Shown here: in pieces, positions 1-9,066 of the stretch
How the letters are laid out: the number at the start of each line of letters is the position of its first letter
How positions within the stretch are numbered: position 1 is the stretch's first letter
Assembly (NCBI GenBank): GCA_900299235.1
Contig: OMIZ01000142.1
Coordinates: 1 to 61,281 of the forward strand
Source of the DNA: Actinomycetota bacterium
Lineage (GTDB): Bacteria > Actinomycetota > Thermoleophilia > Gaiellales > Gaiellaceae
Length of the DNA stretch: 61,281 nucleotides
Direction of reading: 5' to 3'
Notes under the pieces: model-generated
The model's input: the letters and a program-made list of their open reading frames with translations, nothing else
Databases searched by the model: none
What the model was told of the DNA's origin: nothing
Made by a program: the position numbers and the translations under genes

Positions 1-966
1 GCGTGGATTGACGCGGTCTCGGGCTCCGACGACGAGTTCGTTGAACGCGCGTGGCGCTTGGTGCTCCGACGACCGCCCGAAGAGGCCGGACGGACGCGTG
101 CGCTGACACGTCTCGCTGACGGCACACTCTCGCGCGCAACGCTGCTGCGCGAGCTCACAAGCGACGATGAGTTCACCCGCGTGACGTTGCTCGACGACGG
201 CCTCGCCCTTGCTGCAGGGGCCCGACGCTCCGGCGCGCGCCCCCGGGGGCTCGTTGCTCCGACGGGAACGGACGAGCGACTCGTCGAGATCCCGTGGTGC
301 CTTAGCCGGTACGCCGCTGAGCGTCGCGTGCTCGATGCCGGGTACGCGTTCGCGGAGCCGTCCTACCTCTCAGGCCTCGTTGGACTCGGTATCCCCGAAC
401 TCACGGGCGTCGATCTCGCCGAGGCGTCGGTGCCAGGCGTGAACGGTGTCGTTGCTGACCTACGCGAGCTTCCGTTCGCCGATAGCTCGTTTGACCTCGC
501 TTTCTGCATCTCAACCCTGGAGCACATCGGCCTCGACAACCAGGTGTACGGCCTGGCCGCAGCGCATGGACCCGAAGGTCAGCTGCGCGCGCTGAAGGAG
601 TTCCGACGCGTTCTGACAGGGAGCGGGCGACTCCTGATCTCCGTTCCGGCAGGCGAGCATCAGGAGCTCGGCTGGCAGGTACAGCGTCCACCGGCTGCGT
701 GGATCGAACTCTTCGAGAAGGCCGGCTTCCTGGTTTTCGAAGATGAGGTGTACGAGCTCCGCGACGATGGCTGGCGTTCGACGTCGAGCTTCGTGCCCGA
801 TGGCGCGCGCTACGGCGAGCGCGGCCCAGCTGCATCGGCGGTGCTGTGTGCCGAGCTACGACCGAAGAGCTTGGGCGAGACTGTGCGGCTCGCCGTACGC
901 GACTTCCGCCATCGCGATGAGCCACGTCGTTCCACGCGCGGCGACGGTGCAGGAGACGCTGCATGA
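1..966 (+). CDS. DUF4214-like / SAM-dependent methyltransferase (5' partial)
   Basis: The reading frame is open from base 1, so the gene starts outside the window; the TTG at 58 used by the ORF track is probably not the start. The first ~55 visible residues (DDEFVERAWRLVLRRPPEE... then SDDEF) resemble the DUF4214 repeat often found in surface or glycan proteins. A class I methyltransferase follows: LDAGYAF as a weak SAM motif I, GVDLAEA, and a Methyltransf_11-like core DLAFCISTLEHIG. The motif I glycine pattern is poor, so activity is uncertain. The stop overlaps the next start (ATGA), so it belongs to the glycan cluster running to 5734. A sugar or lipid-linked glycan substrate is likely but inferred. 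Confidence 0.75.
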   Translation, partial: AWIDAVSGSDDEFVERAWRLVLRRPPEEAGRTRALTRLADGTLSRATLLRELTSDDEFTRVTLLDDGLALAAGARRSGARPRGLVAPTGTDERLVEIPWCLSRYAAERRVLDAGYAFAEPSYLSGLVGLGIPELTGVDLAEASVPGVNGVVADLRELPFADSSFDLAFCISTLEHIGLDNQVYGLAAAHGPEGQLRALKEFRRVLTGSGRLLISVPAGEHQELGWQVQRPPAAWIELFEKAGFLVFEDEVYELRDDGWRSTSSFVPDGARYGERGPAASAVLCAELRPKSLGETVRLAVRDFRHRDEPRRSTRGDGAGDAA

Positions 967-2180
967 GCCGAACCGTGCTCTTCGTCGGCGCTGGCAAACA
1001 CCAGCAGCGCGCGATCCTCTACGCGAAGTCGCTCGGCCTCACCGTGGCGGCCGTCGACGGCAATGCCAACGCGCCCGGTCTCACTGAAGCCGACGTGAAG
1101 TTCGTCGTCGACTTCGCCGATCTCGACGCGGTGCTCGAGGCGATCGATGGGTTTGAGTTCGATGGCGTGCTGACCGTGTCTGCCGATCGCGCCGTTCCAA
1201 TCGTCGCGGCAATCGCTGAGGCGCGCGGGCTCCCTGGAATCGGGACCGAGGCTGCGCACGCGATGACGCACAAGGTGACGATGCGACGGATGCTCGCCGA
1301 AGCGGGAGTTCCCCAGCCTCGGTTTGCTGGTTTGCGCACGATCTCTGAGCGGCGCCGAGCCGCCGACGAGGTCGGCTTTCCGGCCGTGCTCAAGCCTGCG
1401 AACTCCGGTGGGCAGCGTGGTGTGCGTCGTGTCGAGTCTCTCGACGACATCGACGCGCACCTGCACGAGGCAGTGAGCCTGTCACCGACGGGCGAAGCGA
1501 TCCTCGAAGAGTTCGTTGAGGGCACGGAGATGAACGGCATCGTGATCGGCCGCGAAGGGGAGCTGTCGGTGTTGACGCTCTCTGACCGTCTCCGCCCCCC
1601 AGGCAAGGGCTTTGGCGTTGGCTGGATCCACGTATATCCGGCAACGGTGTACGGCGATCAGCAGGAAGAGGCGGAGCGCGTCGCCGTTCACACGCCTCGC
1701 GCCCTCGGTATGAAGACGGGTATCGCCTTCCCCCAGCTGATCGCGACTCCTGACGGTCGCGTCGTCGTTGTCGAGTGTGCGGCACGGATCCCCGGCGGTC
1801 AGATGGCCGACCTCGTGCGACATGCGGTCGGCGTCGATCTGATTGACGTGCAGCTGCGCATGGCGCTCGGCGACCCCCTGACTGACGACATCGTGAAGCC
1901 GAAGTTCCGCCAACCGCTCGCGATTCGGTTCCTCACATCGTCACCGGGGCCGCTTCCCGCCGGACGCGTGACGCGGTTGGGTCCGCTTGATGCGGTACTT
2001 GCTGCACCGGGCGTCGTGGGTGCGGGAACCTACATCGAGGTGGGCGAGGTGATCCGACCGGTGCAGGTCGACAACGACCGTCGCGGGTACGTGATTGCGG
2101 TCGCCGACACGAACGTCGAGGCGCTTGAGCGAGCCGAGGCGGCAGCTGCGCTCATCGATATCGACGTGGAACCGGCCTAG
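963..2180 (+). CDS. ATP-grasp family carboxylate-amine/thiol ligase
   Basis: 405 aa. An N-terminal Rossmann-like preATP-grasp domain (VLFVGAGKHQQRAILYAKSLG) is followed by an ATP-grasp fold: the lid region AVLKPANSGGQRGV is the typical ATP-binding Lys/Gly loop, EEFVEGTEMNG follows, and VVVVECAARIPGG is the metal-binding Glu/Arg strand. The C-terminal part resembles PurK or L-amino-acid-ligase type enzymes. Members join a carboxylate to an amine through an acyl phosphate. The substrate cannot be read from sequence. It overlaps the upstream methyltransferase by 4 nt and the next ATP-grasp gene by 1 nt (TAGTG), so the three are probably co-translated. A role in amidating or peptidylating a surface sugar is inferred from the GT and flippase neighbours. 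Confidence 0.82.
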   Translation: MSRTVLFVGAGKHQQRAILYAKSLGLTVAAVDGNANAPGLTEADVKFVVDFADLDAVLEAIDGFEFDGVLTVSADRAVPIVAAIAEARGLPGIGTEAAHAMTHKVTMRRMLAEAGVPQPRFAGLRTISERRRAADEVGFPAVLKPANSGGQRGVRRVESLDDIDAHLHEAVSLSPTGEAILEEFVEGTEMNGIVIGREGELSVLTLSDRLRPPGKGFGVGWIHVYPATVYGDQQEEAERVAVHTPRALGMKTGIAFPQLIATPDGRVVVVECAARIPGGQMADLVRHAVGVDLIDVQLRMALGDPLTDDIVKPKFRQPLAIRFLTSSPGPLPAGRVTRLGPLDAVLAAPGVVGAGTYIEVGEVIRPVQVDNDRRGYVIAVADTNVEALERAEAAAALIDIDVEPA

Positions 2181-3217
2181 TGGCGCTTGCGCCCCTCACG
2201 ATCGTCGTGACTGCGTCGGGCGCACCCGGTACTGCCGCCCTGCTGCGGGCGCTGCGCGAGAACGGCGAACGCGAGGTGCGCCTCGTCGGCACCGACATGA
2301 GTGAGCGTGCGATCGGTCGCCACCTGTGCGACGCGTTCCACGTCGTGCCGCGCGGCTCAGACCCGAGCTTCCCCGAGGTGATCCGCGACATCGCCGAGCG
2401 CGAGGGTGCGCGCGCCGTGCTGCCCCAGTCGTCGTTCGACCTTGAGGGCCTCGCTGGCTCACGCGACACCTTCGGCGACGTTGCGGTGCTCGTCTCGTCG
2501 CCCGAAGCGATCCATCGCTGTAACGACAAGGCCGAGACATACGAACTGCTGCACCGACTTGGCCTGCCCGCGCCTGCATTCCGCCGTGTTGCTGGCGGAC
2601 TCGCAGTCGAAGCTGCGGCGCGGGAACTCGGGTACCCCGATGTGCCCGTCTGCTTCAAGCCAGTGTTCTCTTCTGGTTCGCGCGGCTTCCGGATCCTTGA
2701 CCCGACCGTTGATCGGGCACACCAGCTCTTGCACGAGCGACCCGGCTCGGTGGCGATGCGGCTTGAGGAGGCAGTGGAGCTGCTGCCGCCGGAGGGTGGC
2801 ACCGAGCTCCTCGTAATGGAGCTCGCGACGGGTGGTGAGCGCACAATCGACGGAATCGCCAATGGGCGGCGGGTGGTTCTTGGCCATCCAAAGACCCGCG
2901 AGGCGATGCGTGCCGGTCTCGCGATGTACTTCGAGACACTCGACGATCCGCAGCTGATGGAGATCGCCGACACGCTCGTTGGCGAGCTCGGAATCGAGCA
3001 CTTCTACAACATCCAGCTTGTCGGCGACTACGTCATTGAGATCAATCCGCGGATCTCGACGATCGTCTACCAGGAGGATCTGAACCTTCCGTACCTCGGT
3101 GTGAAGCGCGCTATTGGTGAGATCAGCGACGAGGAACTCGTTGGCCTGCGGAGCCGTATCCGACTTGGGCGCTCGGCGCTTCGGTACTTCGACCAGGTCG
3201 AATTTGATGTCCGCTGA
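2180..3217 (+). CDS. ATP-grasp family protein, CarB-like
   Basis: 345 aa with a GTG start sharing one base with the previous stop. The preATP-grasp domain (TIVVTASGAPGTAALLRAL) matches the CarB-like ATP-grasp proteins common in polysaccharide clusters. ATP-grasp elements are VCFKPVFSSGSRGF (nucleotide loop) and YVIEINPRIST (metal-binding Glu/Asn). It is unlike the preceding ATP-grasp protein in sequence, so the pair is not a recent tandem duplication and probably performs two different ligations. Substrate unknown. Confidence 0.82.
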   Translation: MALAPLTIVVTASGAPGTAALLRALRENGEREVRLVGTDMSERAIGRHLCDAFHVVPRGSDPSFPEVIRDIAEREGARAVLPQSSFDLEGLAGSRDTFGDVAVLVSSPEAIHRCNDKAETYELLHRLGLPAPAFRRVAGGLAVEAAARELGYPDVPVCFKPVFSSGSRGFRILDPTVDRAHQLLHERPGSVAMRLEEAVELLPPEGGTELLVMELATGGERTIDGIANGRRVVLGHPKTREAMRAGLAMYFETLDDPQLMEIADTLVGELGIEHFYNIQLVGDYVIEINPRISTIVYQEDLNLPYLGVKRAIGEISDEELVGLRSRIRLGRSALRYFDQVEFDVR

Positions 3218-3376
3218 GGGCGGCTGGCTGACGACGCACCCCCGACGGTCCCATCCCGAACCCCCACCCGCCCTGGGGAAGAGGAAGCAACGCTACGCGC
3301 TGTCAAGGGCAGTGGACAGTGTCCGAAGGGATGATTCTTCGCCCACCGGCGGCCCGTATAGCGCGGAGAGCACCCG

Positions 3377-4309
3377 ATGACGCTTCGCGTCACCCACTGC
3401 CCCGTCAACATCGCAGGCATCCCCTGGGAAAACACGTTGGCGCTGCGTCGTAAAGGCATCGACGCACGGCTTGTCGTCTTCAACCGCGGCCAGCTCCACC
3501 ACGAGGCCGATTGGTCACTGGACCGCCATGGCAACCTGCCGCGCCGCCTCGTCACACAGTTCGCGGCGCTCGGCCGCCTGTTGCCGCAGACCGACATCTT
3601 TCACTTCTACTGGGGACTCACGCTCGTCCCGAAGTCAGTCCAGTTCCCGATCCTGCGGGCGCTCGGCAAGAAGAGCGTCTTCCACTACCTCGGCTCGGAC
3701 ATCCGCGGCAAGACGCCCGCCGAGCTTGCGTACGGCAAGAAAGCGAACGCTGAGATCGTCGGGTCGTACAACGCGATCCGTTGGGTTCCCGAAGCGAACG
3801 TCATTCCACCGGGCCTTGACCTCTCACCGTTCACGCCGGTTCCGCCAAGCGACCGCGCACGCCCGCTTGTCGTGCACGCACCGTCGAACCGATCGAAGAA
3901 AGGCACCGAGTTCGTGATCGAGGCTTGCAGCAAGCTCCCAGTCGATCTCGACCTTGTCGAGGGTGTCCCTCACGAGCTCGCCCGCGAGCGGTACGCGAAG
4001 GCCGACATCATCATCGATCAGCTGCTCGTCGGTTGGCATGGCGTGTTCGCGCTTGAAGCGATGGCGCTTGGCAAGCCAGTGGTCACCTACCTCGATCCTG
4101 AGGTCGTCGAGCGCAGCGCTGCCGGTTTTGGAATCCGCGTCCCGATCGTTTCGGCGACGCCCGACACGCTCGTTGATCAGCTCCGCCCCCTCGTCGAGAG
4201 CCCAGCGTTGCGGCGCGAGGTCGGCGCTGCCAGCCGCGCCTACGTCGAACAGGTGCATGACATCGACCGCATCGCCGATCGGCTGATCGACCTCTACCGT
4301 TCGCTGTAG
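3377..4309 (+). CDS. Glycosyltransferase family 4-like protein
   Basis: 310 aa. It has a GT-B fold with a short N-terminal acceptor domain and a C-terminal donor-binding domain; GWHGVFALEAMALGKPVV is the typical EX7E nucleotide-sugar motif. The ATG start has a GGAG box 8 nt upstream and a possible -10 (TATAGC) before that. A 159-nt gap precedes it, so it may start a second transcript of the glycan cluster. Its stop abuts the flippase ATG directly (TAGATG). Probable role: sugar transfer to a lipid-linked surface glycan; donor and acceptor unknown. Confidence 0.85.
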   Translation: MTLRVTHCPVNIAGIPWENTLALRRKGIDARLVVFNRGQLHHEADWSLDRHGNLPRRLVTQFAALGRLLPQTDIFHFYWGLTLVPKSVQFPILRALGKKSVFHYLGSDIRGKTPAELAYGKKANAEIVGSYNAIRWVPEANVIPPGLDLSPFTPVPPSDRARPLVVHAPSNRSKKGTEFVIEACSKLPVDLDLVEGVPHELARERYAKADIIIDQLLVGWHGVFALEAMALGKPVVTYLDPEVVERSAAGFGIRVPIVSATPDTLVDQLRPLVESPALRREVGAASRAYVEQVHDIDRIADRLIDLYRSL

Positions 4310-5734
4310 ATGATCGGCCGCGAACTCAAGCGCCTCGGGAACCAGTCTGTTCTGTACGGGCTTGGCGGGATCATCTCCCGCGTCATCGCGTTCTTCTTGC
4401 TGCCCGTCTACACCGTCTATCTCGGCCGTGTCGGGCTCGGGAAGATCGAGACGATCGTGGCGCTCACAGCGGTGCTTGCCGTCGTGTTGCGACTCGGTGT
4501 GACGAGCGCGTTCTTCCGCTTCTACTTCGACGCTGAGGATGACGCCGCCCGGATCCTGATTGTCCGCACGGCCTTCTGGTTCACGATGGTCGCCGCCACC
4601 GTCGGCCTCGCCATCGGCTTCATCACTGCCGCACCGATCGCGCGTTGGCTCGGCTTGGACGATCCGTGGCTTGTACGGGCCGGCTTCGTTGGGCTGTGGG
4701 CACAGATGAACTACCAGCAGATGAGCGCCGTGTTCCGCGTTGAGCAGCGCCCCGTGGGCTACGCAATCGCGAGCGTCTCAAACGTCCTGATCACGATCGG
4801 CTCGACGATCGTGCTCGTTGTCGGCCGACACGAGGGAGCTATGGGTGCGGTCGTCGGCAACTTCCTCGGCACCCTGAGCGTGTACGCCGTTCTCCTCGCC
4901 TACCGGCGCTACCAGCTCGGGCTCGCGTTCGACCGATCGCTCTTCCGCGAGATGAACCGCTTTGGTCTGCCCCTCGTCCCAGCGGCACTCGCGCTCTGGG
5001 CGATCAACTTCATCGACCGCGTGTTGATCCAGCAGTTCAAAGGGCAGAGCGAGGTCGGCGTCTACTCGCTTGCGGTACGAATCGCCTCGGTACTCGTGTT
5101 TCTGATGACCGCGTTCCAGCTCGCTTGGCCCGCGTTCGCCTACTCGATCAAGAACGACGACCAGGCAAAGCGAACGTACGCATTCGTCCTCACGTACCTG
5201 ATGTTCCTGTGTTGCTGGCTATCGCTCGCGCTCGGCTCGCTAGCGCCATGGCTCGTGGATGTGCTTGCCACCGGATCGTTCAAGCGCTCAGCGATCGCCG
5301 TGCCGGTGCTCTCGTTCGCGACCGCCGCCTATGCGGGCTACAGCGTGCTCGCGATCGGGGTAGGTCGGGCACGCCAGACGCAGGCGAACTGGATTGTTAC
5401 CGGATTGGCCGCATTCGTAAACATCAGCCTTAACCTCGTTTTGATCCCCGCCTACGGGATGATGGGGGCGGCAATCGCCACCCTCGCAGCCTACGTCGCG
5501 CTCTTTGTCGCCATGTGGTACCGATCGGATCAGGTGTTCCCCGTTCCCTACCAATGGCGCCGAATTCTGATGCTTTCGCTCGTTGCGCCAGCACTCACGA
5601 TTGGGGCCTGGCAGGCCCATTCGCTGATCGTGTCGCTCGTCGTCACCGCGGTCTTCCCACTCGTGCTGCTCCCCCTTCGCTTCTACCTCCCGGCTGAGCT
5701 TGCGCGCCTTCGCAAACTCGCTCCCGGGTGGTAG
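4310..5734 (+). CDS. Oligosaccharide flippase (Wzx/MATE-like)
   Basis: 474 aa, hydrophobic throughout with roughly 12-14 membrane segments. The N-terminus (GNQSVLYGLGGIISRVIAFFLLPVYTVYL) is typical of polysaccharide transporter family 2 proteins, which flip undecaprenyl-linked oligosaccharides across the membrane. The start codon follows the glycosyltransferase stop with no spacer, so the two are translationally coupled. It closes the + strand glycan cluster. Confidence 0.88.
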   Translation: MIGRELKRLGNQSVLYGLGGIISRVIAFFLLPVYTVYLGRVGLGKIETIVALTAVLAVVLRLGVTSAFFRFYFDAEDDAARILIVRTAFWFTMVAATVGLAIGFITAAPIARWLGLDDPWLVRAGFVGLWAQMNYQQMSAVFRVEQRPVGYAIASVSNVLITIGSTIVLVVGRHEGAMGAVVGNFLGTLSVYAVLLAYRRYQLGLAFDRSLFREMNRFGLPLVPAALALWAINFIDRVLIQQFKGQSEVGVYSLAVRIASVLVFLMTAFQLAWPAFAYSIKNDDQAKRTYAFVLTYLMFLCCWLSLALGSLAPWLVDVLATGSFKRSAIAVPVLSFATAAYAGYSVLAIGVGRARQTQANWIVTGLAAFVNISLNLVLIPAYGMMGAAIATLAAYVALFVAMWYRSDQVFPVPYQWRRILMLSLVAPALTIGAWQAHSLIVSLVVTAVFPLVLLPLRFYLPAELARLRKLAPGW

Positions 5735-5773
5735 CTTGGCCGCGGGGACTCAGAGACAACGGAGGGAGAACAC

Positions 5774-7210
5774 ATGACTTCGCACGACCACCGGCGGCGG
5801 TGGATCGCGCTCGTCGTCATCTGCGCCGCGCAGTTCATGGTGGTGCTTGACGTTTCGATCGTGAACGTCGCGTTGCCGTCGATCAAGACGGCTCTCAACT
5901 TCAGCGAGGCGAACCTGCAGTGGGTCGTCAGCGCCTACACCCTGGTCGCCGGCGGCTTCCTGCTGCTCGGAGGCCGGATTGGCGACATCATGGGTCGACG
6001 TCTGCTCTTCATCTCGGGCCTCGTGCTGTTCACCGGCGGGTCGCTGATGTGCGGTCTCTCGTGGACGCACGGCGCACTGATCGCATTCAGGGCTGTCCAG
6101 GGCCTTGGTGCTGCACTCGTCGCACCGTCGGCACTGTCGCTCATCACCGCACTGTTCGACGAGGGCTCCGAGCGCAACAAGGCACTCGGCATTCTCGGCG
6201 CGATCTCTGGCTCGGGCGCCGCATTTGGGGTTCTGCTCGGCGGCGTGCTCACGAGTGCGTTCTCGTGGAAGTGGATCTTCTTCGTCAATGTTCCGGTCGG
6301 CACAGCAGCCGTCATCGCGACGCTGCTGATCATTCCGGAGAGCAAGGGCGAACTCGGCCACCGCAGGTTTGATGTGGCAGGCGCACTGACGATCACCGCG
6401 AGCCTGACGTTGCTCGTGTACGCAATCGTCAAGGCCTCCGACTACGGCTGGGGATCCACGAAGACGATCGGCATGATCATCGTCGCGGCAGCCGGCCACG
6501 GCCTGTTCCTGCTGATCGAATGGAAGTCAAAGGCGCCGCTGATGCCGCTGCGCATCTGGCTCAACCGAACACTCACCGGAGCGAATGTCGTCGGCTTCAT
6601 GGTGGGTGCGGCGATCTTCGCGATGTTCTTCGTCCTGTCGCTATACATGCAGCAGGTGCTCGGCTTCTCGGCCCTCAAGGCCGGGGTGTCGTACCTCGCC
6701 TGCGCCCTGAGCGTCGTGTTCGCAGCCGCCCTCGCCGGGCAGCTGGTGACGAAGCTCGGTGTCCGCAACGTGTTGATCACGGGAACGATCATCACGGCGA
6801 TCGGCCTGTACTACTTCACGCACGTCTCGGCGCACGGCACCTACTGGGGCGACCTCTTCCCCGGCCTTGTCGTCGCTGGGGTCGGCCTCGGCTTCTCGTT
6901 CGTACCCGTGACGATCGCGGCACTCTCAGGCGTCTCGAATCAGGATGCGGGTCTTGCCTCAGGCCTGATCAACACGTCCCAACAGATCGGCGGCGCACTC
7001 GGGACGGCAATCGTGACGACTGTCTACGTCGCACGGTCGAACACGCTCGTCAAGCACGGCGACACGGTGCAGGTCGCGCTCACAAGCGGCTTCCAGCGTG
7101 CATTCCTGATCAACCTCGGCTTCGCAATCGTGGGCTTGATTGCGACGCTCGCGGTGATCAAGCGGGTGGCACTTCCCACCGAAGGTGCCCCAGTAGCTGG
7201 GGGCATCTAG
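5774..7210 (+). CDS. MFS multidrug exporter, DHA2 (14-TM, EmrB/QacA) family
   Basis: 478 aa. The first helix carries FMVVLDVSIVNVALPSI, the DHA2 D-x-(S/T)-x-V-N-x-A-L-P signature, and GGRIGDIMGRRLLF is the cytoplasmic loop 2-3 motif A. Motif C-like glycines follow in SGSGAAFGVLLGGVL. Length fits the 14-helix family. A strong GGAGGGAG ribosome site lies 7 nt before ATG, and a bidirectional terminator follows the stop. It appears monocistronic. Substrate not predictable; proton-driven drug or metabolite efflux is the family role. Confidence 0.9.
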   Translation: MTSHDHRRRWIALVVICAAQFMVVLDVSIVNVALPSIKTALNFSEANLQWVVSAYTLVAGGFLLLGGRIGDIMGRRLLFISGLVLFTGGSLMCGLSWTHGALIAFRAVQGLGAALVAPSALSLITALFDEGSERNKALGILGAISGSGAAFGVLLGGVLTSAFSWKWIFFVNVPVGTAAVIATLLIIPESKGELGHRRFDVAGALTITASLTLLVYAIVKASDYGWGSTKTIGMIIVAAAGHGLFLLIEWKSKAPLMPLRIWLNRTLTGANVVGFMVGAAIFAMFFVLSLYMQQVLGFSALKAGVSYLACALSVVFAAALAGQLVTKLGVRNVLITGTIITAIGLYYFTHVSAHGTYWGDLFPGLVVAGVGLGFSFVPVTIAALSGVSNQDAGLASGLINTSQQIGGALGTAIVTTVYVARSNTLVKHGDTVQVALTSGFQRAFLINLGFAIVGLIATLAVIKRVALPTEGAPVAGGI

Positions 7211-7219
7211 ACACAGGCG

Positions 7220-7266
7220 AAACGGGCGGGTCGGCGTCGGACTGTTCCGCGTCGACCCGCCCGTTT
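7220..7266. terminator. Bidirectional rho-independent terminator
   Basis: Perfect 14-bp inverted repeat AAACGGGCGGGTCG / CGACCCGCCCGTTT around a 19-nt loop, between the convergent ends of the MFS gene and leuA. The arms supply A and T runs on both outer sides (TTTTCGTTT on the + strand), so it should work in both directions. Confidence 0.9.
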
Positions 7267-7278
7267 TCGTTTAGTCGT

Positions 7279-8976
7279 CTAACGATTGTCGAACAGCGCG
7301 GCGGCAGTTGCAACTGCCTCGCGCGCCGCAATCGCACGGTTGACCGCGTTGAGCACAGCGCGCAGGGAGGCCGTGACGATGCTCGGGTGAAGACCGACTC
7401 CCCAGAACGCCTCGTCGTCGACATCGGCCTCGATATACGCGGCAGCGGTCGCGTCGGCAGACGCAGCCATGGTGTGCTCGTGGTAATCGCGAATCCGTAC
7501 GTTGATCCCGAACGTTGTTGAGATCGCATCGACAAGCGCCGCAATCGGCCCATTGCCGTTGCCGACGATCTCCTGCTCCTCGCCGTTCACGCGCAACTTG
7601 GCGGTGATCGTGTCGTGATCGTTCGCGCTCATGTGCGTGTACGAGACGATCTCGTACGGCCTCGTGTGGGAGAGGTAGTGATCGTGGAAGGCGGCAAGAA
7701 GCTCGTCGGCGGTCAGCTCGTCACCGCGGGCGTCGGTGATCGATTGCACCTTCTGCGCGAAGTCGACCTGGAGGCCGCGGGGCAGATCAAGGTGGTGCTC
7801 TGTCTCCATCAAGTAGGCGACGCCACCCTTGCCCGACTGCGAGTTGACGCGAATGATCGCCTCGTAGGTGCGGCCGAGATCCATCGGGTCGATCGGGAGA
7901 TACGGAACGTCCCACACGCCCGTCTCCGAGCGCTGCTGCGCGTACATCCCCTTCTTGATCGCGTCCTGGTGTGATCCGGAGAACGCCGTGTAGACGAGCT
8001 CTCCGACATACGGGTGGCGCGGGTGCACGGGCAGCTCGTTGCACTCTTCGACGATCCGCTTGGCCTCGTCGATCTGCGAGAAGTCGAGCTCCGGATCGAC
8101 GCCCTGCGTAAGCAGGTTGATCGCGAGCGTGACGATGTCGACGTTGCCGGTGCGCTCGCCGTTGCCGAAGAGCGTCCCTTCGACCCGGTCGGCACCAGCC
8201 ATGAGGCCAAGCTCGGCAGTTGCGACAGCGGTACCTCGGTCGTTATGGGGATGAACCGAGAGCAGGAAGGCGTCGCGATCGGACACATGGCGCTGGAACC
8301 ATTCGAGCCGGTCGGCGTAGATGTTCGGCGGAAATGCCTCCACGGTCGTCGGCAGGTTCAGGATCATCTTGTCCTGCGCCGTCGGGCCCCACTCGGCCAT
8401 GACGGCCTCGCAGATCTCGAGCGCGTAGTCGAGTTCGGTGCCGTGGAAGCTCTCGGGGGAGTACTGGAACATGATCTTCGTGTCGGTCTTCGCAGCGAGC
8501 TGCTTGCAGAGGGCGGTTCCGCGGACGGCGAGGTCGGTGATGCCCGACTTGTCGAGGCGAAAGACGACGCGCCGCTGCGTCTCGGACGTCGAGTTGTAGA
8601 GGTGCACGATCGCCTGGCGAGCACCTTCAATTGCCTCGTAGGTGCGCTCGATCAGCTCGGGGCGCGCCTGCGTGAGAACGGCGATCGTCGTATCGGCCGG
8701 GATCAGATCTTCCTCAATCAGCTTGCGAACGAAGTCGAAGTCGGTCTTCGACGCCGAAGGGAAGCCAACCTCGATCTCCTTGACTCCGAGCTGCAGCAGC
8801 AGGTCAAACATCTTCTGCTTGCGCTCAGCATCCATCGGCTTGACGAGGGATTGGTTGCCATCGCGCAGGTCGGTGGAGCACCAGATCGGCGCATGGTCGA
8901 TCACCGTGTCGGGCCACGTTCGATCGGGCAGCGAGACGGTGGTGTAGGGACGGTATTTCCAGGACGGCATCGGCAT
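7279..8976 (-). CDS. leuA: 2-isopropylmalate synthase
   Basis: 565 aa. Condenses acetyl-CoA with 2-ketoisovalerate, the first committed step of leucine synthesis. The DRE-TIM catalytic barrel begins with CSTDLRDGNQSL, and the metal-binding HPHNDRGTAVA lies mid-barrel; the C-terminal ~130 residues form the LeuA dimer/regulatory domain that binds leucine. Length and the WKYRPY N-terminus match the longer actinobacterial (type II) form. AAGGAG lies 7 nt before ATG and sits in a small CTCC-AAA-GGAG hairpin. The long leader with a leucine-rich ORF upstream suggests attenuation control. No other leu or ilv gene is in the window. Confidence 0.96.
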   Translation of the reverse strand: MPMPSWKYRPYTTVSLPDRTWPDTVIDHAPIWCSTDLRDGNQSLVKPMDAERKQKMFDLLLQLGVKEIEVGFPSASKTDFDFVRKLIEEDLIPADTTIAVLTQARPELIERTYEAIEGARQAIVHLYNSTSETQRRVVFRLDKSGITDLAVRGTALCKQLAAKTDTKIMFQYSPESFHGTELDYALEICEAVMAEWGPTAQDKMILNLPTTVEAFPPNIYADRLEWFQRHVSDRDAFLLSVHPHNDRGTAVATAELGLMAGADRVEGTLFGNGERTGNVDIVTLAINLLTQGVDPELDFSQIDEAKRIVEECNELPVHPRHPYVGELVYTAFSGSHQDAIKKGMYAQQRSETGVWDVPYLPIDPMDLGRTYEAIIRVNSQSGKGGVAYLMETEHHLDLPRGLQVDFAQKVQSITDARGDELTADELLAAFHDHYLSHTRPYEIVSYTHMSANDHDTITAKLRVNGEEQEIVGNGNGPIAALVDAISTTFGINVRIRDYHEHTMAASADATAAAYIEADVDDEAFWGVGLHPSIVTASLRAVLNAVNRAIAAREAVATAAALFDNR

Positions 8977-9002
8977 CGGAAAGCTCCTTTGGAGGCGGAC
9001 TA

Positions 9003-9066
9003 CTCCCTTGGGGCAGGGAGCGCGGACGGGTATGTCAAGCGGTCTCCTCCCCTACCGGGGAAGGAG
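9003..9066 (-). promoter_or_regulatory. Putative leucine-responsive attenuator structure of leuA
   Basis: On the - strand, CTCCTTCCC / GGGGAGGAG forms a 9-bp stem (one U-G pair, 5-nt loop CGGTA). Its 5' arm is the Leu-Leu-Pro codons ending the leader ORF, and the stop codon lies in loop and 3' arm. A second hairpin, CTCCCT-N6-AGGGAG (9003-9020), follows. There is no T-run, so control may act on translation rather than by termination: GGAGG of the first 3' arm can also pair with CCTCC just before the leuA AAGGAG site. Leucine attenuators upstream of actinobacterial leuA are known; this exact structure is my reading. Confidence 0.6.

Noticed and set aside
3218-3376. Small gene in the gap between the ATP-grasp and GT genes (ORF 3114-3380)
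   Set aside because: The frame starts inside the upstream gene, lacks a ribosome site and has no protein-like pattern. The gap holds a GGACA-G-TGTCC palindrome and a probable promoter only.
9033-9038. TTGACA on the - strand in the leuA leader, as a second promoter
   Set aside because: No -10-like hexamer at 16-18 nt downstream (TGCCCC); it lies between two hairpins of the leader.
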